Translations under genes and position numbers: made by a program
From: Pseudonocardia kunmingensis
Lineage (GTDB): Bacteria; Actinomycetota; Actinomycetes; Mycobacteriales; Pseudonocardiaceae
DNA length: 64,000 nucleotides
Direction: 5' to 3'
Assembly: GCF_006716445.1 (NCBI RefSeq)
Contig: NZ_VFPA01000001.1
Location: 1,736,001 to 1,800,000 of the forward strand
The notes under the pieces: generated by a model
What the model was told of the DNA's origin: nothing
Seen by the model: the letters and a program-made list of their open reading frames with translations, nothing else
Databases searched by the model: none
Part shown: positions 35,662-43,819 of the stretch, in pieces
Layout of the letters: every line of letters begins with the position of its first letter
Numbering within the stretch: position 1 is the first letter of the stretch

Positions 35662-36315
35662 ATGGCTGGTGCCCGGCACTACGACGACCCCTGCGGCGTG
35701 GCCCGCGCGCTGGACCTGGTGGGCGAGCGCTGGACGCTGCTCGTCGTCCGGGAGCTGCTGTTCGGCCCGAAGCGCTTCTCCGACCTGGTTCGCGGGCTGC
35801 CCGGGATGAGCCAGAACGTCCTGTCGCAGCGGCTGCGGGAGCTGGGCGGGGCCGGGATCGTCGAGCGCCGCAGGCTCGGGCCGCCGGTCAGCGGGCAGGT
35901 CTACGAGCTCACCGAGCGCGGCGCGGCCCTGCGCCCGGTGGTGATCGAGCTCGCCCGCTGGGGCAGCCGGGTGCCGACGACGTCGCGCGCGGACCTGTCC
36001 GCCGACGCGCTCGCCCTCGCGCTGCTCACCACGTTCGACGCCGAGGACGCCGAGGACGTCCGGATCACGCTGCGGCTCGGCGACGACGCGTTCGCCGCCA
36101 CGGTGTCCGGCGGGCGGTTGGAGATCGTGCGCGGCACGGTCGAGCGCCCGGACGCGGAGGTCGGCACCGACGCGGCGGGCCTGCGCACGGTGGTCTTCGG
36201 CGGCCGCACCCTGTCCGAGGCGGTGGCGGCCGGTGACGTCGAGGTGACAGGCGACGAGGAGCGGGCGAGCCGCTTCCTGCGCCGCTTCCCGCGCCCGGCC
36301 CCCGTCGGCTCCTGA
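35662..36315 (+). CDS. HxlR-family regulator fused to SCP2-like domain
   Basis: 217 residues. The N-terminal ~105 residues are an HxlR winged helix (ALDLVGERWTLLVVRELLFGPKRFSDLVRGLPGMSQNVLSQRLREL). The C-terminal ~105 residues (DVRITLRLGDDAFAATVSGGRLEIVRGT...LSEAVAAGDVEVTGDEE) resemble a sterol-carrier-protein-2-type lipid-binding fold. The fusion suggests a regulator that senses a hydrophobic ligand. It is divergent from the flavin-protein/hydrolase operon across an AT-rich palindrome and is presumably its regulator. Confidence 0.85.
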   Translation: MAGARHYDDPCGVARALDLVGERWTLLVVRELLFGPKRFSDLVRGLPGMSQNVLSQRLRELGGAGIVERRRLGPPVSGQVYELTERGAALRPVVIELARWGSRVPTTSRADLSADALALALLTTFDAEDAEDVRITLRLGDDAFAATVSGGRLEIVRGTVERPDAEVGTDAAGLRTVVFGGRTLSEAVAAGDVEVTGDEERASRFLRRFPRPAPVGS

Positions 36316-36349
36316 GATTCGTCGGCTGGGAGCCTGCGCGGCCCCGTGG

Positions 36350-37183
36350 CTAGCGCAACCAGGCCGTGTAGCGGCCGCGGCGCTTCTGCACCGAGAGCGG
36401 CATGCCGAAGGTGGCGCTGAGGTTCTCGTCGGTCAGCACGTCGTCCAGCAGGCCCGCGGCCACCACGCCGCCCTCGCGCAGCAGCAGCGCGTGGCTGTAG
36501 CCCACCGGGATCTCCTCGACGTGGTGGGTGACCAGCACGGACGCCGGTGCCTCCGGGTCGGCGGCCAGCGCCGCGAGCCGGGCGACGAGGTCCTCGCGCC
36601 CGCCCAGGTCCAGCCCGGCGGCGGGCTCGTCGAGCAGCAGCAGCTCGGGGTCGGTCATCAGGGCGCGGGCGATCAGCGTGCGCTTGCGCTCGCCCTCGGA
36701 CAGCGTGCCGTACTCCCGCCCGGCCAACGGCGAGACGCCGAGCGCGGCGAGCAGGTGGTCGGCGCGGTCGGTGTCGGCGGCCTCGTAGCGCTCCCGCCAC
36801 CGGCCGAGCACGCCGTAGCCGGCGCTGACGACGACGTCGCGCACCGTCTCGTCGTTCGGCACCCGCAGCCCCAGCGCGGCGGAGGTGAGCCCGATGCGCG
36901 TCCGGAGCTCGAACACGTCGACCCGGCCGAGCCGCTCGCCGAGGACGTGCACCACACCGGTCGTGGGGTGCAGCTCGGCGGCGGCCATGCGCAGCAGCGT
37001 GGTCTTCCCGGCCCCGTTGGGCCCCAGGACGACCCACCGCTCGTCGAGCTCGACGGTCCAGTCGACGTCGTGCAGGAGTGTCGTCGCACCCCGCCGCACG
37101 GCGACGTCGTCCATCCGGACGACGGTGTCGGCAAGATCATCCGCGGTGAGGAAGGACTCAGAGTGTGATCCGGGCGCTGCCAC
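36350..37183 (-). CDS. ABC transporter ATP-binding protein
   Basis: A 277-residue ATPase: Walker A GPNGAGKTTLL, signature LSEGERKRTLIARALM (a GE-for-GG variant), Walker B LLLLDEPAAGLDL, H-loop VTHHVEEIP. It resembles the ModF/YlmA-like stand-alone ATPases, and a homologue sits in the same wider neighbourhood in mycobacteria (Rv3041c, from memory). No permease gene is adjacent. The GTG at 37183 gives an N-terminal extension of about 23 residues before MDDVAVRRG; an ATG at 37114 is an alternative start. Divergent from glgX with 20 bp between starts. Confidence 0.85.
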   Translation of the reverse strand: MAAPGSHSESFLTADDLADTVVRMDDVAVRRGATTLLHDVDWTVELDERWVVLGPNGAGKTTLLRMAAAELHPTTGVVHVLGERLGRVDVFELRTRIGLTSAALGLRVPNDETVRDVVVSAGYGVLGRWRERYEAADTDRADHLLAALGVSPLAGREYGTLSEGERKRTLIARALMTDPELLLLDEPAAGLDLGGREDLVARLAALAADPEAPASVLVTHHVEEIPVGYSHALLLREGGVVAAGLLDDVLTDENLSATFGMPLSVQKRRGRYTAWLR

Positions 37184-37189
37184 GGGCCC

Positions 37190-37195
37190 TATCCT
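37190..37195 (+). promoter_or_regulatory. Probable -10 box of leaderless glgX
   Basis: TATCCT lies 8 nt before the GTG at 37204, which is the reason for choosing that start over an in-frame ATG 39 bp upstream that overlaps the divergent gene. Confidence 0.45.
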
Positions 37196-37203
37196 CGCCG
37201 ATC

Positions 37204-39204
37204 GTGCCTGTCTTCCCGCTGGGTGCCCACGTCGACGACGACGGGGCCCGCTTCGCCGTGGCGTCCACCAGCGCGGACGCGGTCGAGCTGTGCCTCGTGG
37301 ACGGCCCGGACGGCGATCTGTCCGAACGGCGGGTGGCGCTCACGGAGCGCACCTTCGGCGTCTGGCACGGCTACGTCGACGGGGTGGCACCGGGGCAGCG
37401 CTACGGCTACCGCGTGCACGGTCCGTACCGGCCCCGCGACGGCGTGCGCGCCAACCCGGCCAAGATCCTCGTCGACCCGTACGCCCGGCGCGTGCTCGGC
37501 CGCGTCACCGACCTGGAAGCCGCGCGCGGCTGGACCGACGACCCGATGACGGGACCGCCGTGCCCCCGCGACTCGCTCGGGCACGTGCCGCTCTCCGTGG
37601 TCACCGGCCCCGACCCCGCAGGCCCGGGCCCCCGCCCGGACGTGCCGTGGTCGGAGACGGTCGTCGCGGAGGTGCACGTCCGCGGCTACACGATGCGCCA
37701 CCCGGAGGTGCCGCCCGAGCACCGCGGGACCTACCTCGGGCTCGCGCACCCCGCCGTCGTCGCGCACCTGTGCCGCCTCGGCGTCACCGCCGTCGAGCTC
37801 CTGCCGGTGGCGGCGATCGCGGACGAGCCCCCGCTGTTGGAGCGCGGTCGCACGAACTTCTGGGGCTACGCCACGCTGGGCTTCCTCGCCCCGCACCCGG
37901 GCTACGCGAGCGTGCCGGGGGCCGAGATCGAGGAGTTCCGGACCATGGTCGCGGCGCTGCACGCCGCGGGCATCGAGGTGATCCTCGACTTCGTCCCGAA
38001 CCACACCGCGGAGGGCGGCGTCGGCGGCACCACGCTCTCCTACCGGGGGCTGGACGCGCCGGCCTACTACGCGCTGGGCGGCGACGGCCACGACGCCGAC
38101 ATCACCGGCACCGGCAACACCCTCGACGCGGGCTCGCCCACCGTCATCCGGCTGGTGTGCGACGCGATGCGGCACTGGGTCACGGTCATGGGCGTCGACG
38201 GGTTCCGCATCGACCTCGCCAGCGTGTTGGGCAGGCCCCGATCGGGTGCCTTCGACCCGCACGCCCCGCTGCTCACCGCGATCGCGGTCGACCCCGTGCT
38301 GTCGCGGGTCAAGCTCATCGCCGAGCCGTGGGACGCCACCGGCGAGGGCTACCGGGTCGGCGGGTTCGGCGTGGCGTGGTCGGAGTGGAACGGGCGCTAC
38401 CGCGACGCCGTGCGCGACTTCTGGCGCGGCCACGGCAGCATCGGCGAGGTCGCGTCCCGCCTCACGGGCAGCTCCGACCTGTACAGGCTCTCCGGCCGCC
38501 GGCCGTGGGCGTCGATCAACTTCGTCACCGCGCACGACGGCTTCACGCTGCGCGACATGCTCTCCTACGAGCACAAGCACAACGAGGCCAACGGCGAGGA
38601 CAACCGCGACGGCACCGACGACAACCGCTCCCAGAACTTCGGCGAGGAGGGCGAGACCGCCTCACCCGTGCGGGCCGCCCGCCGGCTCGCGACCGCCCGC
38701 GCGGTGCTGGGCACGCTGCTGCTGTCCACCGGCACGCCGATGCTGCTCGGCGGCGACGAGCTGTGGCGCACCCAGGGCGGCAACAACAACGCCTACTGCC
38801 TCGACGACGAGACGTCCTGGGTCGACTGGACGCACCGCGACGGCGCCCTCGCCGCGTTCACGGCCCGCGTGGCCGCGATCCGACGCAGCTCGCCCGCCCT
38901 GCACCGCGACCGCTTCTACCGCGACGGCGACGTGCTGTGGTGGCACCCGGCGGGCCGCAGGCTCGACGGCGCCGACTGGCACGACGGTCACCTGCGCACG
39001 CTCGGCCTGCAGCGCGGCGAGTGGCTGATGCTGCTGCACGCCGGATCCGACGCGGTGGCCGCCACCCTGCCGCCCGACGGGCCGTACACCCCGGAGCTGG
39101 ACAGCACGCGCGTGGACGGGGAACCGGTGAGCCGCCGCCCGCTCCCGGGCGGCACGACCATCACCCTCCCGCCCCGCTCCCTGCTCCTACTCCGGATCCC
39201 CTGA
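37204..39204 (+). CDS. glgX: Glycogen debranching enzyme GlgX
   Basis: Hydrolyses alpha-1,6 branches left in glycogen limit dextrins. 666 residues: N-terminal CBM48/isoamylase domain (about 5-120), GH13 barrel with nucleophile Asp337 in VDGFRIDLAS, acid/base Glu374 in LIAEPWDA and Asp445 in TAHDGF, then a C-terminal beta domain. The EANGEDNRDGTDDNRSQNFG stretch near 465 is typical of GlgX/TreX. It cooperates with GlgP, encoded 2.7 kb away, in alpha-glucan breakdown. It is followed by three copies of the 22-bp repeat. Confidence 0.95.
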   Translation: MPVFPLGAHVDDDGARFAVASTSADAVELCLVDGPDGDLSERRVALTERTFGVWHGYVDGVAPGQRYGYRVHGPYRPRDGVRANPAKILVDPYARRVLGRVTDLEAARGWTDDPMTGPPCPRDSLGHVPLSVVTGPDPAGPGPRPDVPWSETVVAEVHVRGYTMRHPEVPPEHRGTYLGLAHPAVVAHLCRLGVTAVELLPVAAIADEPPLLERGRTNFWGYATLGFLAPHPGYASVPGAEIEEFRTMVAALHAAGIEVILDFVPNHTAEGGVGGTTLSYRGLDAPAYYALGGDGHDADITGTGNTLDAGSPTVIRLVCDAMRHWVTVMGVDGFRIDLASVLGRPRSGAFDPHAPLLTAIAVDPVLSRVKLIAEPWDATGEGYRVGGFGVAWSEWNGRYRDAVRDFWRGHGSIGEVASRLTGSSDLYRLSGRRPWASINFVTAHDGFTLRDMLSYEHKHNEANGEDNRDGTDDNRSQNFGEEGETASPVRAARRLATARAVLGTLLLSTGTPMLLGGDELWRTQGGNNNAYCLDDETSWVDWTHRDGALAAFTARVAAIRRSSPALHRDRFYRDGDVLWWHPAGRRLDGADWHDGHLRTLGLQRGEWLMLLHAGSDAVAATLPPDGPYTPELDSTRVDGEPVSRRPLPGGTTITLPPRSLLLLRIP

Positions 39205-39206
39205 CC

Positions 39207-39290
39207 GAACGCGCGACTCGCCCTGTCGGAACGGGAGACTCGCCCTGTCGGAACGGGAGACTCGCCCTGTCGGAACGGGAGACTCGCCGG
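39207..39290. repeat. 22-bp GGGAGACTCGC repeat, three copies
   Basis: Three direct units CCTGTCGGAACGGGAGACTC, period 22 bp, follow the glgX stop. This is the same family as the opposing arrays at 16780-17022. Confidence 0.85.
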
Positions 39291-39317
39291 GTGGGGAAGT
39301 GACTGCCGGGGTTGGTC

Positions 39318-39530
39318 TCAGCCGCCGCAGCAGCCGCCTCCGCAGCACCCGCCACCACCGCCGCCACCGGCGGGCGCAGCGCTGCGGCCACCCACCGCGA
39401 CGGTGCTCAGCAGCTTGACGGTGTCGTCGTGCCCGTCGGGGCAGAGCGCGGGATCGGACGCGGCGGTCATGGGGCGGCTGACCTCGAAGGTCGAGCCGCA
39501 CTCCCGGCAGCGGAAGTCGTAGCGGGGCAT
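39318..39530 (-). CDS. FmdB-family zinc-ribbon protein with Gly/Cys tail
   Basis: A 70-residue protein opening MPRYDFRCRECGSTFEVSRPM, the FmdB/CxxC zinc ribbon, with a second half-site (ALCPDGH) replacing the usual CxxC. The C-terminus is a Gly tract broken by two Cys pairs (GGGGCCGGGCCGG), which may bind metal or form disulfides. FmdB proteins are putative regulators of unknown mechanism. The ATG lies 6 nt after a TAGGCT box. Confidence 0.8.
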   Translation of the reverse strand: MPRYDFRCRECGSTFEVSRPMTAASDPALCPDGHDDTVKLLSTVAVGGRSAAPAGGGGGGGCCGGGCCGG

Positions 39531-39536
39531 CCGCCG

Positions 39537-39542
39537 AGCCTA
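39537..39542 (-). promoter_or_regulatory. Probable -10 box of the FmdB gene
   Basis: TAGGCT on the minus strand, 6 nt from the ATG; leaderless arrangement. Confidence 0.4.
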
Positions 39543-39583
39543 CGGCTCTCTTCGCCCTGCGCCGATCCACGGCCCGAAGCGGC

Positions 39584-39651
39584 TCGCACACCGAATTCGT
39601 CGCTCGGACACCGACTGCAGTCGCTGTGCGAGCGCAGCGATCGGTGTGCGA
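39584..39651. repeat. Long imperfect palindrome, copy 1
   Basis: Centred on TGCA at 39616-39619, with outer CGCACACCGA / TCGGTGTGCG arms and inner ACACCGACTG / CAGTCGCTGT arms. It is a diverged copy of the perfect palindrome 95 bp downstream. Both lie between the FmdB gene and glgP. Confidence 0.75.
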
Positions 39652-39679
39652 CCGAGTGGACGGGGCGCCCCGCCGGTGA

Positions 39680-39741
39680 CACACCGATTTCCGCGCTCGC
39701 ACACCGACTGCAGTCGGTGTGCGAGCGCGGCTATCGGTGTG
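39680..39741. repeat. 40-bp perfect palindrome within a 62-bp palindrome, copy 2
   Basis: Positions 39691-39730 read identically on both strands, with no loop, centred on CTGCAG. After a 2-bp mismatch on each side the symmetry continues with CACACCGAT / ATCGGTGTG (39680-39688 and 39733-39741). It ends 14 bp from the glgP stop, so it could form a strong cruciform or hairpin terminator. It shares sequence with the copies at 39584, 56104 and, more weakly, 31160. Confidence 0.85.
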
Positions 39742-39754
39742 CGAGGCGCTGCCT

Positions 39755-42331
39755 TCAGCCGGCCAGGACGATCTTCGCGAGCTCGGCCGAGGACGCCAGG
39801 AGCGGGTGGGCGGGCAGCACGCGCACCGTGTAGCCCGTGAGGCCGGCGTGCGGCAGCTTGACGACGGTCTCGAAGCGCTCGCCCATCCCGTCGGCCTCCC
39901 CCACGTGCTCCATCGCCATGGTGATCGAGTCGGCCAGGTCGTCGGTCTCGCCGACGCGCCCCACCACGGCCTCGACCGTGACGTCGCGCGGGTCGAGCCC
40001 GGCGAGCTGCACCGAGGCGCGCACCGTCATCGGGGCCCCGACCTCGGGGGTGTCGGGCAGCCCGGAGGCGTCGACGCCGGTGACCCGCACCTGCGGCCAG
40101 GAGGCGTTCAGCCGCGCGCGGTACGCGGCCAGCTCGCGCGCGGGGCCGTAGTCCTCGCCCGCGATCCGGGTGGCCGCCCGCGCCGCGGGGGCGTACCAGT
40201 CCTCGACGTACTCGCGCACCATCCGCGTGGCCTGCACCTGCGGACGCAGGGTCGTCAGCGTGTGGCGCACCAGCTCCACCCAGCGCGGCGGCACGCCGTC
40301 CACCCGGTCGTAGAACGCGGGTGCCACCTGGGTGGCGAGCAGCTCGTAGAGGGCGTTGGCCTCGAGGTCGTCGCGGCGGACCGGGTCGGCGATGCCGTCG
40401 GCGGTGGGGATCGCCCAGCCGTTGGCGCCGTCGTAGAACTCGTCCCACCAGCCGTCGCGGATCGACAGGTTCAACCCGCCGTTGAGCGCGGACTTCATCC
40501 CGGACGTCCCGCAGGCCTCGAGCGGCCGCAGCGGGTTGTTCAGCCACACGTCGCAGCCCCAGTACAGGTAGCGGGCCATCGACATGTCGTAGTCGGGCAG
40601 GAACACGATGCGGTGGCGCACGCCCGCGTCGTCGGCGAACCGGACGATCTCCTGGATCAGCGCCTTGCCGCCGTCGTCGGCGGGGTGGCTCTTGCCCGCG
40701 ACCACCAGCTGCACCGGGCGGTGCGGGTCCAGCAGCAGGTCGCGGAGCCGGTCCTTGTCGCGCAGCATGAGCGTGAGCCGCTTGTAGGTGGGCACGCGCC
40801 GCGCGAAGCCGACGGTGAGGATCTCCGGGTCGAAGACGTGGTCGGTCCAGGACAGCTCGGGGGTGGACGCGCCGCGCTGCAGCCACGCCGCGCGCACCCG
40901 GCGGCGCACCTCCGACACGAGCCGGGCGCGCAGTGCCCCGCGCAGCTCCCAGAGCATCTCGTCGGAGACGGGCTCGCGCGGTGTGTGGTTCGCGACCGGC
41001 CCGGCGTCCCCGAGCAGCGCGGTGACCTCGCGGGCCTCCCAGGTGGCGCCGTGCACGCCGTTGGTGACCGAGCCGATCGGCACCTCGTCGGCGTCGAAGC
41101 CCTCCCACAGCCCGCCGAACATGCCGCGCGACACCGCGCCGTGCAGCCGGGAGACGCCGTTGGCGCGCTGGGCCAGCCGCAGCCCCATGTGCGCCATGTT
41201 GAACATGTTGGGGTTCTCCTCGGCGCCCAACGCGTGGACGCGGTCCATCGGGACGCCGGGGAGGAGCTGGCCTGCGTCATTGGGCGCCTCGCTGCCGCTC
41301 GGCCCCGCGAAGTAGTGCCGCACCAGGTCCAGCGGGAACCGGTCGATGCCCGCGGGCACCGGCGTGTGCGTGGTGAAGACGGTGCCGGCGCGGACCGCGG
41401 CCACGGCCTCGTCGAAGGAGAGCCCGTCGTGCTCGTGCAGCTCGCGGATGCGCTCGAGGCCGAGGTAGCCGGCATGCCCCTCGTTGGTGTGGAAGACCTC
41501 GGGCTCCGGGTGGCCGGTGACCGCGCAGAACGCGCGCACGGCCCGCACCCCGCCGATGCCGACGAGGATCTCCTGCTTGATGCGGTGGTCCTGGTCGCCG
41601 CCGTAGAGCCGGTCGGTGACCCCGCGCAGGTCGGGCTCGTTCTCCTCGATGTCGGAGTCGAGCAGCAGCAGCGGCACGCGCCCGGCCGTGGCCTGCCAGA
41701 CGCGGGCCCGCAGGGCGCGCCCGCCCGGCATGGCCACCTCGACGAGCACGGGCGCGCCGTCGCCGTCCGCGAGCAGCTGCAGCGGCAGCCCCTGCGGGTC
41801 GAGCACCGGGTAGTGCTCGAGCTGCCAGCCGTCCAGGGACAGGGACTGGCGGAAGTAGCCGGACCGGTACAGCAGCCCGACGCCGATCAGCGGCACCCCG
41901 AGGTCGGAGGCGGCCTTGAGGTGGTCGCCCGCGAGGACGCCGAGGCCACCGGAGTAGTTCGGCAGCACCTCGCTGACGCCGAACTCCATCGAGAAGTAGC
42001 CCACTGCGGCGGGCAGCGACGGGTCCCGCTCGCGCTCCACCTGGTACCAGCGCGGCTCCTGCAGGTAGCTCGCCAGGTCGTCGGCCAGCTCCCGCACGGT
42101 GACGACCGTGTCCGCGTCCTTCGCCAGGTCCGCGAGCCGCGCCGACGGGATCTCCCCGAGCAGCCGCACCGGGTCGTGGCCCGACCGCTCCCAGGCGTCC
42201 GGGTCGAGCGTGGCGAAGAGGTCCTGAGTGGGGATGTGCCACGTCCACCGCAGGTTGGTGGCCAGTTCCTGCAGCGGCGCGAGCGCGGCAGGCAGCTGGG
42301 CGCGGACGGTGAACCTGCGGAGTGCCTTCAC
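39755..42331 (-). CDS. glgP: Alpha-glucan (glycogen/maltodextrin) phosphorylase
   Basis: GT35 enzyme releasing glucose-1-phosphate from alpha-1,4-glucan ends. 858 residues: an N-terminal domain of the archaeal/actinobacterial short phosphorylase type (NLRWTWHIPTQDLF), VGYFSMEFGVSEVLPNYSGG, and the PLP-binding site EACGTSGMKSALNGG with Lys613. It ends in an extra beta-rich region of about 100 residues. The GTG start is 7 nt after a TAGGGT box. It lies among the other alpha-glucan genes, as in mycobacteria where glgP neighbours glgE and glgB. Confidence 0.95.
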   Translation of the reverse strand: MKALRRFTVRAQLPAALAPLQELATNLRWTWHIPTQDLFATLDPDAWERSGHDPVRLLGEIPSARLADLAKDADTVVTVRELADDLASYLQEPRWYQVERERDPSLPAAVGYFSMEFGVSEVLPNYSGGLGVLAGDHLKAASDLGVPLIGVGLLYRSGYFRQSLSLDGWQLEHYPVLDPQGLPLQLLADGDGAPVLVEVAMPGGRALRARVWQATAGRVPLLLLDSDIEENEPDLRGVTDRLYGGDQDHRIKQEILVGIGGVRAVRAFCAVTGHPEPEVFHTNEGHAGYLGLERIRELHEHDGLSFDEAVAAVRAGTVFTTHTPVPAGIDRFPLDLVRHYFAGPSGSEAPNDAGQLLPGVPMDRVHALGAEENPNMFNMAHMGLRLAQRANGVSRLHGAVSRGMFGGLWEGFDADEVPIGSVTNGVHGATWEAREVTALLGDAGPVANHTPREPVSDEMLWELRGALRARLVSEVRRRVRAAWLQRGASTPELSWTDHVFDPEILTVGFARRVPTYKRLTLMLRDKDRLRDLLLDPHRPVQLVVAGKSHPADDGGKALIQEIVRFADDAGVRHRIVFLPDYDMSMARYLYWGCDVWLNNPLRPLEACGTSGMKSALNGGLNLSIRDGWWDEFYDGANGWAIPTADGIADPVRRDDLEANALYELLATQVAPAFYDRVDGVPPRWVELVRHTLTTLRPQVQATRMVREYVEDWYAPAARAATRIAGEDYGPARELAAYRARLNASWPQVRVTGVDASGLPDTPEVGAPMTVRASVQLAGLDPRDVTVEAVVGRVGETDDLADSITMAMEHVGEADGMGERFETVVKLPHAGLTGYTVRVLPAHPLLASSAELAKIVLAG

Positions 42332-42338
42332 CCGGCAG

Positions 42339-42344
42339 ACCCTA
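42339..42344 (-). promoter_or_regulatory. Probable -10 box of leaderless glgP
   Basis: TAGGGT on the minus strand, 7 nt before the GTG of glgP. Confidence 0.45.
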
Positions 42345-42367
42345 GAACACCCGCATACCGGATCGGT

Positions 42368-43198
42368 TCAGCGCTCGCACCCCAGGTGTCGGGTGAACCA
42401 GTCGACGGCCAGCCGGTCCACCTCCGCGGCCGCCGGGAGCTGCGGCGCCGGCTCGATCCCCGGCTCCTCGGCGAGTGCGTGGCCCATGCCCGGCACGACC
42501 ACGAGGTCGGTGGTGACCGAGCGCTGCACGAGGGCGTCGCGCAGGCGCGCCGCCGGCTGCCGGAAGCCCTCCTCGTCGTCCTCGGCGCCGACGACGAGCA
42601 GCGTGGCCGGGCACGCCGCGACCTCGGCGGCCCGCGCCACGAAGTCCAGCCGCCGGGCCACCTCGAGCGAGGGCTCCGACCACGGGTACTCGACGCCGAA
42701 CAGCCGGCCGACCGCCGCGACCACCGACTCCAGCCGGGAGACCGGGCTGACGAGCACCGCCGCGGCGACCTCGACCGCGCGCGACGCGAGCACCAGCTGC
42801 GCGACGGCCGCACCGAGCGAGCCGCCGAGCAGCCCGACCGGCCCGCCGCGCAGGCCGAACCGCTCCCGGAGCTCGGCGAACGCCGGCCCGAACTCGTCCG
42901 CGGCCTGCGCGCTGACCGGCCCGTACAGGTTGAGCACCGCGTCCTCGTAGCCGCGGCGCATCAGCTCCTCGACTCCACCCTCGGGGAACCGCGCACCGTG
43001 CAGCGGCAGGCCGAGGTAGACGCGCCAGGCGTCCAGCCCGGCGAGCGGCAGCGCCGCGGCGAACGCGGCCTCGGTGCGCGGCGGGTCCATCAGGTGCCAC
43101 GCGACGACGACGGGCGCGTCCGCCCGCTCCACCCGCGGCGGCACGACCAGGAACGGGACGCCCGCCGCGGTGCCGGTGATCGCAGTACCCACTGCCAT
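42368..43198 (-). CDS. Alpha/beta hydrolase (dienelactone hydrolase-like)
   Basis: 276 residues, with an alpha/beta fold, nucleophile elbow LLGGSLGAAVAQ (Ser near residue 127), an Asp in VVGAEDDEE near 208, and His in VVPGMGHALAEE near 245, giving a plausible triad. It resembles S9/DLH-type esterases; substrate unknown. It is divergent from a TetR gene across a long operator palindrome lying just upstream of its ATG (43198), so it is almost certainly the TetR target. Confidence 0.82.
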   Translation of the reverse strand: MAVGTAITGTAAGVPFLVVPPRVERADAPVVVAWHLMDPPRTEAAFAAALPLAGLDAWRVYLGLPLHGARFPEGGVEELMRRGYEDAVLNLYGPVSAQAADEFGPAFAELRERFGLRGGPVGLLGGSLGAAVAQLVLASRAVEVAAAVLVSPVSRLESVVAAVGRLFGVEYPWSEPSLEVARRLDFVARAAEVAACPATLLVVGAEDDEEGFRQPAARLRDALVQRSVTTDLVVVPGMGHALAEEPGIEPAPQLPAAAEVDRLAVDWFTRHLGCER

Positions 43199-43211
43199 GA
43201 CTCCTCCTCGA

Positions 43212-43250
43212 AACTGTACGTCGTCCAATTTAACTGGACGATGTACAGTT
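43212..43250. promoter_or_regulatory. TetR-type operator palindrome
   Basis: AACTGTACGTCGTCCA (43212-43227) and TGGACGATGTACAGTT (43235-43250) are inverted repeats with a single mismatch; the 7-bp spacer is itself partly symmetric. The right arm covers the TACAGT box (43244-43249) of the TetR gene and the left arm ends 13 bp from the hydrolase start, so binding would repress both genes. Confidence 0.8.
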
Positions 43251-43255
43251 GGCAA

Positions 43256-43816
43256 GTGCCTCCGACCCGGGGACCCGGCGAGCGCGCCGGGCTGACGCGC
43301 GACCTCGTCCTCGACGCCGCCACCGACCTGATCGCCGAACGCGGGGCGGTGACCATGCGCGCGGTCGCGCAGCGCCTCGGGGTCGCACCGAACGCGCTCT
43401 ACAGCCACGTCGCGGACAAGACCGAGCTGGTGGACGGCGTGCTGGACCGCGTGCTCGCCCAGGTCGACGCGCCAAGGGGCGGCGGCAACCCGCTCGCGGC
43501 GCTGCACCGCATCATGAGCTCCACCCACGAGGTGCTGCTGCGCCACCCGCAGCTGGTGCCTGCCTTCCTCGCCCGCCAGGGCTCCCGCGGCCCGAACGCG
43601 CAGCACCTGGGCGTGGTGACGCTGGAGCACCTGGCCGCGGCCGGGGTCACCGGGGACGCCGCCCGCGAGGCGCTGCGCGTCCTGATCGTCTACGCGATCG
43701 GCTTCGCGGCCTTCGACGGCGACGGCGACGGCGAGCGCCCCCTGACCGGCGACGAGCTGCGAGGCAGCTTCGAGCGCGGCCTGGACTGGCTGCTCGCCGG
43801 GATCGCCGGCCGGTGA
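43256..43816 (+). CDS. TetR/AcrR-family transcriptional regulator
   Basis: 186 residues. N-terminal TetR HTH: GLTRDLVLDAATDLIAERGAVTMRAVAQRLGVAPNALYSHVADKTELVDGVLDRVL (about 12-67). C-terminal ligand domain ends YAIGFAAFDGDGDGE...FERGLDWLLAGI. The GTG at 43256 is preferred: it lies 6 nt after TACAGT, whereas an in-frame ATG at 43241 sits inside the operator. Probably autoregulated and represses the divergent hydrolase. Confidence 0.88.
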   Translation: MPPTRGPGERAGLTRDLVLDAATDLIAERGAVTMRAVAQRLGVAPNALYSHVADKTELVDGVLDRVLAQVDAPRGGGNPLAALHRIMSSTHEVLLRHPQLVPAFLARQGSRGPNAQHLGVVTLEHLAAAGVTGDAAREALRVLIVYAIGFAAFDGDGDGERPLTGDELRGSFERGLDWLLAGIAGR

Positions 43817-43819
43817 GCC

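Noticed and set aside
39719..43816. 1365-codon open frame on the plus strand
   Set aside because: Shadow of glgP and the hydrolase; only its last 187 codons are real, as the TetR gene starting at 43256.
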